Shown: positions 6,912 to 15,557 of the stretch, one piece after another
Layout of the letters: each line of letters starts with the position of its first letter
Numbering within the stretch: position 1 is the first letter of the stretch
From: Bacillota bacterium
Lineage (GTDB): Bacteria; Bacillota; UBA4882; UBA8346
DNA length: 18,135 bases
Direction of reading: 5' to 3'
NCBI GenBank assembly: GCA_023400055.1
Contig: JAEXFN010000016.1
Location: 1 to 18,135, forward strand
Translations under genes and position numbers: made by a program
Notes under the pieces: model-generated
Seen by the model: the letters and a program-made list of their open reading frames with translations, nothing else
The model's database searches: none
What the model was told of the DNA's origin: nothing

Positions 6912-8357
6912 ATGAATTACTGTATGAACCAAAAACCGAACCTTGCTTGGCAACTGGCGGCTTTGGCGCAGCGATCCGCCAACCGCCAAACAGCACTGAT
7001 CGGTCTGGGCCTCGCGGTGCTTTTATTGCTCGGGAGCGCGATTTATCTGGGGAGCCGGAACATGCCGCGGCCCTACGCCGGATATACCCTGTTCGCGCCG
7101 CTCAACTCCAAGATTACCTATTTAATCGACAATGGAGGCCAAGTAGTGCACCGCTGGAACAGCCGCTACCTGCCGGGGATTTCCGTATATTTGCTGGATA
7201 ACGGCCACTTGCTGCGGACCGCTAAAATGGAGGGCGCCGGCAAAGCCTTCAATGCCGGCGGCGCGGGCGGCGGCGTCCAGGAACTGGACTGGGACTCCCG
7301 GGTGCGCTGGGAGTTCAGTTACTCCAACGAGCAACACCGTTCGCACCATGATGTCAAGCGGTTGCCCAACGGCAACCTGCTGATGATCGCCTGGGAATAT
7401 AAGTCGGCCGCCGCCGCGGTTGCCGCGGGGCGCGATCCCGGGCTGCTAAAGGACGGCAAACTCTGGCCGGACCACCTGATCGAGGTCCAACCCACGGCCG
7501 CGGGCGGTAAAATCGTCTGGCAATGGCATCTCTGGGATCATCTGATTCAGGATTACGATCCGACCGCGTCGAACTACGGCGCGGTGGCCGAACATCCCGA
7601 GCTGGTGGATCTCAATTACGTCGGCACCATGACGCTGGCTCCCGGCGGCGCCGATTGGACCCACATGAACGCGGTCGATTACAACCCGAAACTCGATCAG
7701 ATTATGCTGTCGGTCCACGGCTTCAACGAGATCTGGGTGATCGACCACAGCACTACCAGCTCGGAAGCGGCCGGCCACCGCGGCGGCAGGTACGGCAAGG
7801 GCGGCGATCTTTTATACCGCTGGGGCAATCCCCGGACTTACCGGACCGGCAGGATAGTCGATCAGCAGTTATTCGGCCAGCACGACGCCAAATGGATCCC
7901 GGACGGCCGGCCAGGACAGGGCCACATTATGCTCTTTAATAACGGCCTGAACCGCGACGGCAAGGGCACCGGTTACTCCACGGTGGTGGAGATCCAGCCG
8001 CCGCTGGCCAAAAATGGCACTTACCGTCTGGCGAAAGGCCACCGCTACGGCCCGGCCAAACCGCTCTGGACCTACCGGGGCAACCCGCGCAACGCGTTCT
8101 ATTCGGCCTACATCTCTGGCGCGCAGCGGCTGCCCAATGGCAATACCTTGATCTGCAACGGCTATAACGGCCGGTTCTTCGAGGTGACCCGCGGGGGCCG
8201 CATCATTTGGAGCTATGTCAACCCCTTCGGCGCATCGGAAGCGAACGCCGGCGGCGCGGCAACGGCTTCCGTAATCAAGCGCAACGGGGTTTTCCGGGCC
8301 GAGCGGTACGCCTCCGACCATCCGGGCATCCGCGATAATCTGAAAAAATCTTCGTAA
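6912..8357 (+). CDS. Membrane-anchored arylsulfotransferase-like (ASST) protein
   Basis: This 481-residue protein has a single N-terminal membrane anchor (about 28-47, TALIGLGLAVLLLLGSAIYL) and then a probable six-bladed beta-propeller of the arylsulfotransferase family (Pfam Arylsulfotransferase types). Family-like motifs are RSHHDVKRLPNGNLLM (His145, His146), DWTHMNAVDYNP (His251) and FGQHDAKWIPDG (His324), the last a likely equivalent of the catalytic histidine of PAPS-independent ASST; I cannot confirm that by alignment. The catalytic part should lie outside the membrane. The substrate is unknown, and many family members are not proven sulfotransferases. Start choice is uncertain: ATG 6912 or ATG 6924, neither with a strong ribosome site. 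A hairpin at 8395-8434 ends the unit. Confidence 0.75.
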   Translation: MNYCMNQKPNLAWQLAALAQRSANRQTALIGLGLAVLLLLGSAIYLGSRNMPRPYAGYTLFAPLNSKITYLIDNGGQVVHRWNSRYLPGISVYLLDNGHLLRTAKMEGAGKAFNAGGAGGGVQELDWDSRVRWEFSYSNEQHRSHHDVKRLPNGNLLMIAWEYKSAAAAVAAGRDPGLLKDGKLWPDHLIEVQPTAAGGKIVWQWHLWDHLIQDYDPTASNYGAVAEHPELVDLNYVGTMTLAPGGADWTHMNAVDYNPKLDQIMLSVHGFNEIWVIDHSTTSSEAAGHRGGRYGKGGDLLYRWGNPRTYRTGRIVDQQLFGQHDAKWIPDGRPGQGHIMLFNNGLNRDGKGTGYSTVVEIQPPLAKNGTYRLAKGHRYGPAKPLWTYRGNPRNAFYSAYISGAQRLPNGNTLICNGYNGRFFEVTRGGRIIWSYVNPFGASEANAGGAATASVIKRNGVFRAERYASDHPGIRDNLKKSS

Positions 8358-8394
8358 ATCCTAAAGTCCAGCAATCGGGAAAGCGCTGATGTTA

Positions 8395-8434
8395 AAATGC
8401 CCAAAACTCTCGAAACCATGAGCTTTGGGCATTT
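8395..8434. terminator. Bidirectional terminator-like hairpin
   Basis: A perfect 11-bp inverted repeat (AAATGCCCAAA at 8395-8405 and TTTGGGCATTT at 8424-8434) has a loop that can add three more pairs after one mismatch. It lies between the converging stops of the ASST-like gene (8357) and ychF (8490). The A/T-rich outer ends give a short T-run on either strand, so it probably serves both genes. Confidence 0.7.
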
Positions 8435-8489
8435 GAATCTTCCGGATTCATCTTGTCTTACCTGGTCCGGGTCTTTGCCCCGGCCTTGA

Positions 8490-9599
8490 TCAAACGTTGA
8501 AGCGGAACAGGGTCACGTCCCCGTCCTGCATCACATACTCCTTGCCTTCCAGCCGGACCAGGCCTTTCTCCCTGGCCGCCGCATAGGAACCGCAAGCCAT
8601 CAGATCATGATAGCTGACGATCTCGGCCCGGATGAAGCCCTTCTCGAAGTCGGAGTGGATCTTCCCGGCCGCCTGTGGCGCCTTGGTCCCCTTGGTAATG
8701 GTCCAGGCCCGCACCTCTTGTTTGCCGGCGGTCAGGAAGCTGATCAGCCCCAGCAGCCGGTAGCTCTCTTTGATCAGCCGGTCCAGGCCGGACTCGGACA
8801 GGCCCAGTTCCTTGAGGTATTCCTGACGGTCCGCCTCGTCCAGCTGGGCGATCTCCTCTTCGATCCGGGCCGAGATCAGGATCAAGGCCGCCTTCTCCGC
8901 TGCGATGCAGGAATGCAGCTCGGCCAGTAACGGATTCTGAGCGACACCCTTCGCCAGATCCGCTTCCCCGACATTGGCCGCATAGATCACCGGCTTGTCG
9001 GTCAACAGGAACGCCTGCTTGACGATGACCTGCTCTTCCTCGGTGAAGGTCATCGCCCGCACCGGAATGCCGTTTTCGAGATCGCTTTTTATTCTTTCAT
9101 AGATCGCCAGCTCCGCTTGGAACTGCGCCTTCAGTTTGGGATCGTGCGTCTTTAAGGAGATGTTGGTCCGCTCGATCCGTTTCTCCAACGTCTCCAGATC
9201 GGCGAAGATCAGCTCCAGATTGATGGTCTCCAGATCGCGCCTGGGGCCGACCGAACCGTCGACGTGCACGATATTGGGATCTTCGAAACAGCGCACCACA
9301 TGGACGATGGCGTCGACCTCCCGGATATGGGCCAAGAACTTGTTGCCCAGACCCTCGCCCCGGCTGGCGCCCTTCACCAATCCGGCGATATCCACAAATT
9401 CGATGGCGGTCGGCGTGATTTTATCCGGATCATACATCTCGGCCAGTTTTTGGAGGCGTTCATCCGGAACGGCCACCACCCCCACGTTGGGGTCGATGGT
9501 GCAAAACGGATAGTTGGCGCTCTCCGCGCCGGCTTTGGTAATTGCGTTAAACAACGTGCTCTTGCCGACATTCGGCAACCCGACGATTCCCAGTTTCAA
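8490..9599 (-). CDS. ychF: Redox-regulated ribosome-binding ATPase YchF (Obg/OLA1 family)
   Basis: This 369-residue P-loop protein has the G1 motif GLPNVGKS (7-14), the switch region DIAGLVKGASRGEGLGN, the ANVGE motif that replaces the guanine-specific NKxD and makes the family prefer ATP, a coiled-coil insertion, and a C-terminal TGS domain ending TLFRFNV. The length is normal. It binds ribosomes, and in E. coli it is linked to the oxidative-stress response and leaderless-mRNA translation. The start is TTG, supported by AAGGAGA centred near 9612 with about 9-bp spacing and by the canonical MKLGIVGLPNVGKS beginning. It has its own promoter at 9641-9669. It converges with the ASST-like gene across the hairpin at 8395-8434. 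Confidence 0.97.
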   Translation of the reverse strand: MKLGIVGLPNVGKSTLFNAITKAGAESANYPFCTIDPNVGVVAVPDERLQKLAEMYDPDKITPTAIEFVDIAGLVKGASRGEGLGNKFLAHIREVDAIVHVVRCFEDPNIVHVDGSVGPRRDLETINLELIFADLETLEKRIERTNISLKTHDPKLKAQFQAELAIYERIKSDLENGIPVRAMTFTEEEQVIVKQAFLLTDKPVIYAANVGEADLAKGVAQNPLLAELHSCIAAEKAALILISARIEEEIAQLDEADRQEYLKELGLSESGLDRLIKESYRLLGLISFLTAGKQEVRAWTITKGTKAPQAAGKIHSDFEKGFIRAEIVSYHDLMACGSYAAAREKGLVRLEGKEYVMQDGDVTLFRFNV

Positions 9600-9640
9600 G
9601 GCTTACGTCTCCTTCAATTCACATGAGTGTACAACCTCTA

Positions 9641-9669
9641 ATTATAAAAGAATCCGGGCCGGAATACAA
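9641..9669 (-). promoter_or_regulatory. Predicted sigma-A promoter of ychF
   Basis: On the minus strand, TTGTAT (9664-9669) and a perfect TATAAT (9641-9646) are separated by 17 bp. Transcription would start near 9634, leaving about 35 nt before the TTG start codon. Prediction from sequence only. Confidence 0.6.
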
Positions 9670-9746
9670 ACCAAATTATTGCGAAAAGCGCCGCGCCAGA
9701 TCCGCCGGATCGCCAATCCGAGCCCCGGCGGCGCACTAAACGCCCG

Positions 9747-10394
9747 TCAAATCCGTTGCTGCCACTGGCGAATCACCGCATCCAGCTGGCGGGCGGCGGC
9801 AGTGATCGCCGGCCGGCCGAGAATGGCCGAAACCACCGCGACCCCGGCCACCCGCTGTTCCAGCACGGCGGGCAGGTTCCGCTCGTCGATGCCGCCGATG
9901 GCGACCACCGGCAACTGGACCCGCTGGACCACGGCCCGCAAACCGGCCAGTCCCACCTCGCAGGCATCTCGCTTGGTGCCGGTCGGAAAGACGGCTCCGA
10001 TCCCCAGGTAGTCCGCGCCGTCGGCCTCGGCCACCAACGCTTCATCCACCGTCGCGGCGGAGACGCCCAGGATCTTGCCCGGTCCCAATAGGCGACGGGC
10101 GATCGCCGCCGGCAGATCCTCCTGTCCGATATGCAGTCCGGCCGCGTCGACCGCCAAGGCGATATCCAGCCGGTCGTTAATAATCAGCGGCACGTTCATG
10201 CCGTCGGTCACTGCCTTCACCCGGACCGCCAGATCGAAGAACTCCCGGCTGGTCCGATCCTTCTCCCGCAACTGCACCAGGGTAACCCCGCCCTGAATCG
10301 CCGCGGCGATGCTCTGGCAGAGATCGCGCTCCCCCAGCAAGCCGCGATCGCTCACCAGGTACAGCGAATAATCCACCTTGCCCTCAAAGCGCAT
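9747..10394 (-). CDS. thiE: Thiamine-phosphate synthase
   Basis: ThiE joins hydroxymethylpyrimidine pyrophosphate and hydroxyethylthiazole phosphate to give thiamine monophosphate. The 215-residue TIM-barrel protein shows GGVTLVQLREKD, LIINDRLDIALAVDAAGLHIGQ, DYLGIGAVFPTGTK and VAIGGI, all typical and intact. The ATG overlaps the end of thiM by 11 bp, and its AAGGAGG ribosome site lies inside thiM, so translation is probably coupled. It is the last gene of the thiD-thiM-thiE operon under the TPP riboswitch at 12153-12243. I see no clear terminator after the stop. Confidence 0.97.
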   Translation of the reverse strand: MRFEGKVDYSLYLVSDRGLLGERDLCQSIAAAIQGGVTLVQLREKDRTSREFFDLAVRVKAVTDGMNVPLIINDRLDIALAVDAAGLHIGQEDLPAAIARRLLGPGKILGVSAATVDEALVAEADGADYLGIGAVFPTGTKRDACEVGLAGLRAVVQRVQLPVVAIGGIDERNLPAVLEQRVAGVAVVSAILGRPAITAAARQLDAVIRQWQQRI

Positions 10395-11199
10395 GATATT
10401 TGCCTCCTTGGATCAGTCCCGTCGGAGTCAGGCTTTCGATCCGGTCCAGCAGCCTGCTGCGGAAGCTGCCGACTCCTTCGCCCGCAGCCAATCCGGCCTG
10501 CGCCTGCTCGCCGGCCAGACCCATGGTGATGAGGCCGGCCGCGGCCGCCTGAAAATAATCGCGGCTCACCCCGGCATAGCAACCGATGAGCGAGGTCGCC
10601 ATGCAGCCGGTGCCGGTCACTTTGGCCAGGAGCGGATGGCCGTTATCGATCAAGGCGATCCGCCGCTCATCGGCCACGATATCCTGAACCCCGGTAATGG
10701 CCACGACGCAGCCGAGCTTCCGGGCTAAAGCGGCGGCAATCTGCGGACCGTCGGCGGCACTGTCGTCCCCGGAATCGACGCCGCGGGTTTTCGCATCGAG
10801 GCCCGCGATGACCTTGATCTCCGACATATTTCCCCGCAGCACCGCCAGTTTCAATTCTTGCAGCAACCTGGCGGCGGTGGCGTTCCGCAATGAAGTGGCG
10901 CCCACGCCCACCGGATCCAGAATGACCGGAATGCCGAGGTCGTTGGCCTGCTTACCGGCCAGCAACATGGCTGCGCTGGTCCGAGCATTGAGCGTCCCGA
11001 TATTGAGCACCAAGGCCGAAGCGATGGCCACCATCTCGGCGACCTCGGCCGCGTCGTCGGCCATCACCGGCGAGCCGCCCAGAGCCAGCACGATATTAGC
11101 GCAGTCATTGACCGTCACGTAGTTGGTAATATGGTGTACCAAAGGCTTTTGGGTTTTGACTTCCGTCAGAAGTCCAGCGATGGTTGGCAGTTCTGTCAT
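10384..11199 (-). CDS. thiM: Hydroxyethylthiazole kinase
   Basis: ThiM phosphorylates 4-methyl-5-(2-hydroxyethyl)thiazole, a salvage step feeding ThiE. The 271-residue ribokinase-like protein shows PLVHHITNYVTVNDCANIVL, GGSPVMADD, LDPVGVGAT, RGNMSEI and the active-site region VTGTGCMATSLIGCYAG. An open frame extends to 11286, but the ATG at 11197-11199 has a GGAGGG site upstream and matches the family start (MTELPTIAGLLTEVK). It lies 46 bp after thiD and overlaps thiE by 11 bp. Its presence without thiG or thiC in this window points to precursor salvage. Confidence 0.97.
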   Translation of the reverse strand: MTELPTIAGLLTEVKTQKPLVHHITNYVTVNDCANIVLALGGSPVMADDAAEVAEMVAIASALVLNIGTLNARTSAAMLLAGKQANDLGIPVILDPVGVGATSLRNATAARLLQELKLAVLRGNMSEIKVIAGLDAKTRGVDSGDDSAADGPQIAAALARKLGCVVAITGVQDIVADERRIALIDNGHPLLAKVTGTGCMATSLIGCYAGVSRDYFQAAAAGLITMGLAGEQAQAGLAAGEGVGSFRSRLLDRIESLTPTGLIQGGKYHAL

Positions 11200-11245
11200 G
11201 ATTTTTAACCCTCCAAAAGAATTAGTAAACCGCACGCTGGCAGAT

Positions 11246-12061
11246 TCATGGCTCAACGGCGAGTCCCGCTTTCCGGTAAAGTTCATAGAAGTGGTGCGTC
11301 GGTCCGGCTCCCTGGCCGAGCGGAAACGAATGAGCGATGGCCATCGTCAAATACTCCTTGGCCGCCGCCACCGCTCCGGCCACCGGCATCCCCCTGGCGA
11401 GATTGGCGGCGATGGCCGACGATAAGGTACAGCCGGTGCCGTGGGTGTGGCGAGTGGGGATCCGGTCGGCCCGGAAATACTGATACGTCCGACCGTCGAA
11501 CAGAATATCGATGGCTTGCGCCTGATCCGGCAGATGTCCCCCCTTCAGCAATACGTATTGGGGACCGTCCGATTGAATACGGGCGGCGGCCCGTTCCATC
11601 TGCGCCAAGTCGCTGACGGGCATTCCCGCCAGGATCGCCGCCTCGGGAAGGTTCGGAGTCAGGACCGTCGCCAGCGGCAACAGTTCGGCGCGAAACGACG
11701 CCAGCGCCTCCGGCTGCAACAGCGGGCGGCCGCTGGTGGCCACCATCACCGGATCCACTACGATATTGCGCGCCTGATAACAGCGGAGCTTCGCGGCGAT
11801 GACGGCGATGGTCCGCTGTTGCGAAACCATCCCCAGCTTGACCGCATCGACCGCGATATCCGCGAAGATCGCGTCGATCTGACTGGCGACGATCTCCGGG
11901 GCGAGGTCGGCCACGGCCAGGATCGCCCGGGTATTTTGGGCGGTAACCGCCGTAATGGCGCTCATGCCGTATACGCCATGGGCGGCGAAGGTTTTCAAAT
12001 CGGCCTGAATGCCGGCGCCGCCGCTTGAATCGGAACCGGCGATGGTCAACACTTTTTTCAA
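11246..12061 (-). CDS. thiD: Hydroxymethylpyrimidine/phosphomethylpyrimidine kinase
   Basis: ThiD phosphorylates HMP and HMP-phosphate to the pyrophosphate used by ThiE. The 271-residue ribokinase-fold protein begins KKVLTIAGSDSSGGAGIQAD and contains GMSAITAVTAQNT, VVDPVMVATSG, LTPNLPEA, VLLKGGH and the anion hole THGTGCTLSSAIAANLARG. The open frame extends upstream to 12304, but that part is riboswitch and leader. The true start is the TTG at 12059-12061, preceded by GGAGG with 7-bp spacing and giving the standard N-terminus. It is the first gene of the thi operon. Confidence 0.97.
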   Translation of the reverse strand: MKKVLTIAGSDSSGGAGIQADLKTFAAHGVYGMSAITAVTAQNTRAILAVADLAPEIVASQIDAIFADIAVDAVKLGMVSQQRTIAVIAAKLRCYQARNIVVDPVMVATSGRPLLQPEALASFRAELLPLATVLTPNLPEAAILAGMPVSDLAQMERAAARIQSDGPQYVLLKGGHLPDQAQAIDILFDGRTYQYFRADRIPTRHTHGTGCTLSSAIAANLARGMPVAGAVAAAKEYLTMAIAHSFPLGQGAGPTHHFYELYRKAGLAVEP

Positions 12062-12090
12062 GCGAACACCTCCGTAAGGATTAACCCAAA

Positions 12091-12120
12091 CAAAAAGCAC
12101 AAACCGCTGTGGTTTGTGCT
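12091..12120 (-). terminator. Intrinsic terminator of the TPP riboswitch
   Basis: On the minus strand, AGCACAAACC and GGTTTGTGCT form a perfect 10-bp stem (12096-12105 with 12111-12120) around a 5-nt loop, followed by a T-run over 12091-12096. It lies between the TPP aptamer and the thiD ribosome site, as expected for a riboswitch that ends transcription when TPP is bound. Confidence 0.88.
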
Positions 12121-12152
12121 GAACGAAAGCTGCCAATGAGCCTGCGCGATCA

Positions 12153-12243
12153 CTTCCCTCCGCTGGTATAATCCAGATCAGGTTTGAAGGGTTAAAGAAC
12201 TGAACGGTTCTTAATCTCAGCCGGACCTGCCCGGCTCCCCTAG
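12153..12243 (-). promoter_or_regulatory. TPP riboswitch aptamer (THI element)
   Basis: The minus strand carries the conserved THI-box segments in order: CTAGGGGAGCC, GGCTGAGA, a variable P3a hairpin (AAGAAC/GTTCTT), ACCCTT, AACCTGATCTGGAT, and ACCAGCGGAGGGAAG. These are the pyrimidine-sensing and pyrophosphate-sensing helices of the TPP aptamer. It precedes an intrinsic terminator (12091-12120) and thiD, so TPP binding should switch the operon off. Confidence 0.96.
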
Positions 12244-12274
12244 TGCCCAACTTCAATATGCAATTGCTGTGTTT

Positions 12275-12304
12275 ATCATAACATATCCCAACGGCGGAAA
12301 TCAA
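12275..12304 (-). promoter_or_regulatory. Predicted promoter of the thi operon
   Basis: On the minus strand, TTGATT (12299-12304) and TATGAT (12275-12280) are 18 bp apart. Transcription would start near 12268, about 25 nt before the riboswitch. This makes the operon independent of the kinase gene upstream. Confidence 0.5.
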
Positions 12305-12370
12305 TCCTATCTCCGAAATGATACCGCGCCGGATACATTCCTATTTCCGTGAACTGCCCTTAAAGGTCGC

Positions 12371-14884
12371 TTACTCATGCAACACCCGGTATAAAACCCG
12401 CCGTAATTCCTCTACTTTATAGGGTTTAAGCACCACTTCCCGGAACTTGAATTCTTTGTAATTGGCCAACACCGGGTCGTCGGAATAGCCGCTGCAGACA
12501 ATGGCCCGCACCTCCGGGCTGATCTTGAGCAACTGTTCGATGGTTCGCTTGCCGTTCATTCCGCCGGGCACCGTCAGATCCAGGATCACCGCGTCATAGG
12601 GTTCCCCGTCGGTCTGAGCCTTGATATACTTGGTGATCGCCTCGGCCCCGTCGCCGGCCAGGTCCACTTCGTAGCCGACCCGCTGCAAAATCTGGCCGAC
12701 CGGGATGATGATGTTTTTTTCATCATCCATGATCAGGATCTTGCCCCGTTCATCCTTCCCCCCCAGGTCTTCATCGCCGATGGTCTCCACGGCGACGTCC
12801 GCGCCCCGGAAGGCTGGCAGGTAAAAATAAAACGTCGATCCGACTCCGGGTTTGGATTCGACGCCGATATATCCGTCGTGATTGCTGATGATGCTGTAGC
12901 AGACCGCCAAGCCCAGCCCATTGCCCTGCTTCTTGGTGGTAAAATAGGGGTCAAAGATCTTGACCAGGTTTTCTTTGGGGATCCCCAGTCCCTGATCGCT
13001 GACGGCAATCTTGACATATTCCCCCGGTTTGAGCGGCAAGTTCTCCAGCGACTCCCAGGCGGTATTTTCGCAATCCACCGTGATGTTCCCGCCATCGGGC
13101 ATGGCCTGGGAGGCGTTGATCAAGAGGTTGGTCAATACCTGAGTGATTTGGCCGGCATCCGCTTCGGCCTGGCAAAGATCGTCCGGGATCAGGCATTCGC
13201 AGGAAGCCCGCGAGCCGCGCAAGACGAACTTCACGGTATCGTGGATCAGTTCCGGCAGGGAGATGATCTTTTTGACCGGGATGCCGCCCTTGGAGAACGC
13301 CAGCAACTGCTTGGTAAGGCCCGTCGCCTTGGCAACCAGTCCCTCCACGGTTTCTAAGAGCGCCCGGATGTCCCGGCCGCTCTCCAGGCGCAATCCGGCC
13401 AGTTGAATATTGGAAAGGATCGCCGCCAGATAATTATTGAAATCATGGGCGATCCCCCCGGCCAAAATGCCGACCGACTCGATCTTCTGCATCCGGATGG
13501 TCTCGGCCTCCAGTTCCTTTTGGCGAGTAATGTCGCGAATGGTCTCGATGACGCCCAAGGTGTCCCCATACTCGTTTCGCAGCGGCGTGGCCTTGATCTC
13601 CAGATGGACATTGTTGCGTTGATTGAGCGCGGGCAACATCACTTGCTGCGCCAGCACGTCGCCGCTCCTCTCGATGGCGGCCTCCCACTGGCAATCCGCG
13701 CCTTGCAAGACTATATCGATCAACCGCAGCTGTTCCGGGCTGGCGATCGTCTGAGGGCCCGCTTTGCGGCCGAGGATCTCCGCCTTGGAGATCCCGGTCA
13801 ACAATTCATTGGCCCGGTTCCAGGCGATCACCCTGCGCTCTTTGTCCACCACAAACGTGCCGTCCGGCAGGAATTCGATGATCTGCCGCAATTGGTTGGC
13901 GAGCGCCGCCTGGGTCATCGCCTGCTTGAGATTGGTGATCTCCGTGAAGACCAGCACCCCGGCGACGACCCGGCCGTCCCGGTCCAGCACCGGCGCCGAG
14001 CTTTCCAGGATGATCCCGGTGGTGCCGTCCCCCCGCTGGATCAGGGTCTCTTCATTGGAAACGGTTTCGCCATAATGAACCGAGCGAAATAGCGACCAGC
14101 CCATCTGGGACAAGAGTTGGCCGTCGCCGTGAAACCGCTTTAAGGCGTGGTACATCTCGGTCAGATCCGATGGGGCCGCCGGATAGCGCAGGATCTCGCC
14201 GTAACGCCGGTTGGCCGAGATCACTTTGCCCGACGGGGCCTCGACGATGACCACTCCCGACGGCATCTGCTCCAGCACCGCCTGCAACCTGGCCTGCTCC
14301 TGCTCCAGACGCTGGTGATTCTGGCGTCGCAGCCGCAGCTCCCGTTCGATGGAGTCCGCCACCGTCACCAGGAGCGTGAAGATCAGGTCATTGGCCTGTT
14401 CCAGCGCGGTCATGATGGTGATCGTCCCCAGGACGTTCTCCGCGTCGTCGCGGAAGGGCGTGGTAAAGCAGGCCAATTCCCAGATGATTTCATGATAGTG
14501 GTCCACCCCCACCAGCTTCACCGGCGAGCGATGGCGCAAGGCGAGGTTGATCCCGTTGGTGCCGTTGCGTTCCTCGGTGAAGCGCACCCCGCGGCGGATC
14601 CCCATTCGCAGCAGTAGCAGCTTGACCGTTTCGTCGCCGGCATATTCCAGGATGGTGCCCGTATTGTCGGTGACGATGATGACGATGGGCGTGACGATCA
14701 TCGTCTCCAGCAACTTATCCATGAAAAACTGCACCACCGCCAGGATCTCCCGGTAATCGCGCACGATCCGGGCGAAGTCCCGCGGGTCGATCACCTCGAA
14801 ACTCGGCATCACTTTCGAATCGAGCCCCAGCGCCCGACAACGTTCTTTGGATTCCAAGATATATTGTTGCATTTGCTGCAGCAC
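12371..14884 (-). CDS. Hybrid sensor histidine kinase (GAF-PAS-PAS-HK-REC)
   Basis: Positions are for the longest 840-residue reading. The N-terminal part (about 50-185) resembles the GAF sensor of AcoR-type sigma-54 activators, including RNGTNGINLALR and a HYHEIIWELACFTTPF region. A short coiled stretch, two PAS domains (about 205-320 and 335-455), a HisKA helix with phospho-accepting His483 in AGGIAHDFNNYLA, and a HATPase domain follow (N box Asn593, Asp633 in DQGLGIP, G2 box GNGLGLA). A C-terminal receiver has Asp723-Asp724, phosphoacceptor Asp772 and Lys823. There are no membrane segments, so the signal is cytoplasmic. I choose GTG 14884 because AAGAGGG (14893-14899) stands 8 bp before it; GTG 14893 is the alternative. 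No cognate output protein is adjacent. Confidence 0.9.
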   Translation of the reverse strand: MLQQMQQYILESKERCRALGLDSKVMPSFEVIDPRDFARIVRDYREILAVVQFFMDKLLETMIVTPIVIIVTDNTGTILEYAGDETVKLLLLRMGIRRGVRFTEERNGTNGINLALRHRSPVKLVGVDHYHEIIWELACFTTPFRDDAENVLGTITIMTALEQANDLIFTLLVTVADSIERELRLRRQNHQRLEQEQARLQAVLEQMPSGVVIVEAPSGKVISANRRYGEILRYPAAPSDLTEMYHALKRFHGDGQLLSQMGWSLFRSVHYGETVSNEETLIQRGDGTTGIILESSAPVLDRDGRVVAGVLVFTEITNLKQAMTQAALANQLRQIIEFLPDGTFVVDKERRVIAWNRANELLTGISKAEILGRKAGPQTIASPEQLRLIDIVLQGADCQWEAAIERSGDVLAQQVMLPALNQRNNVHLEIKATPLRNEYGDTLGVIETIRDITRQKELEAETIRMQKIESVGILAGGIAHDFNNYLAAILSNIQLAGLRLESGRDIRALLETVEGLVAKATGLTKQLLAFSKGGIPVKKIISLPELIHDTVKFVLRGSRASCECLIPDDLCQAEADAGQITQVLTNLLINASQAMPDGGNITVDCENTAWESLENLPLKPGEYVKIAVSDQGLGIPKENLVKIFDPYFTTKKQGNGLGLAVCYSIISNHDGYIGVESKPGVGSTFYFYLPAFRGADVAVETIGDEDLGGKDERGKILIMDDEKNIIIPVGQILQRVGYEVDLAGDGAEAITKYIKAQTDGEPYDAVILDLTVPGGMNGKRTIEQLLKISPEVRAIVCSGYSDDPVLANYKEFKFREVVLKPYKVEELRRVLYRVLHE

Positions 14885-14952
14885 GATGGACACCCTCTTA
14901 TCAAAACCGTCATTGGCCGGATCCAGTCAGCCAATTTACAGATGATCACTTT

Positions 14953-14981
14953 ATATTACCAATTTTATCCCAAAAAGGCAA
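14953..14981 (-). promoter_or_regulatory. Predicted promoter of the hybrid kinase
   Basis: On the minus strand, TTGCCT (14976-14981) and TAATAT (14953-14958) are 17 bp apart, each matching four of six consensus bases. The leader to the kinase start would be about 60 nt. Moderate match only. Confidence 0.35.
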
Positions 14982-15115
14982 ATGATTGCACCCCTATCTT
15001 GCGAATTTTCTTGAACTCCGATATTAAGCGCGCTAGATTGCCCAAACGATTCGGTTTACGGGCCATCGAACGCGGCCGGGAAAGCTCCCGGCTTCCTGCG
15101 ATATCCCCCTTGAGA

Positions 15116-15428
15116 AGCAGTTTGATGATTTTCAAGTTAGCTCCGCATAAAAAACCGGGGCATGAGAATGCAAGTTTTGCCCATGACCGAAAGTCCGTCG
15201 GTTTCACCGACGGACTCTTGAAAGACAACTTCCATGCTTGATATTATACCGCGAAAAGCCGGTCCCGAAGTATCGTTTTTGTACCCGAAAAATATCATCC
15301 GCATCCCCAAATCGACCTCCCAAATCAGCATCCGGTATTTGACGGATAACCCCGAGAAATGAATTGCAGGATAGATCGTCGCCTGAACCATGATGCCGCG
15401 GAGCTAACTCGATAATCATTAGCAGTTT
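15116..15428. mobile_element. MITE-like element with 8-bp target duplication
   Basis: A 297-bp segment (15124-15420) is bounded by terminal inverted repeats of 23 bp with 20 matches (15124-15146 and 15398-15420), sharing the perfect inner 12-mer AGTTAGCTCCGC. Directly outside lie identical 8-bp direct repeats AGCAGTTT (15116-15123 and 15421-15428), the form of a target-site duplication. There is no transposase; the interior holds a perfect 11-bp hairpin (15192-15202/15206-15216) and only short, unconvincing frames. It is best read as a non-autonomous DNA transposon mobilised by a transposase elsewhere. It lies between the kinase promoter and the toxin-antitoxin genes. A 7-bp hairpin at 15075-15092 lies outside it. 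Confidence 0.72.
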
Positions 15429-15557
15429 TGATTCGCCCGTTCTTTTTTAAACCGGCGCATTGTTTTTCCGGCAAGATTTTAAAATACCGACATATGATAT
15501 TACCAACTTGCGGAAGTCACGGAACCATCATAGAATGAAGTTGGGAAGGTGAGAACG

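Noticed and set aside
2867..12131. 13-bp match TGCTGAACGAAAG at about 2867 and 12118
   Set aside because: A match of that length is expected by chance in a window of this size, and the contexts are unrelated.
14864..15391. Several open frames of 60-125 codons upstream of the kinase
   Set aside because: They cross the kinase start and the MITE boundary, lack ribosome sites and show no recognisable domain.
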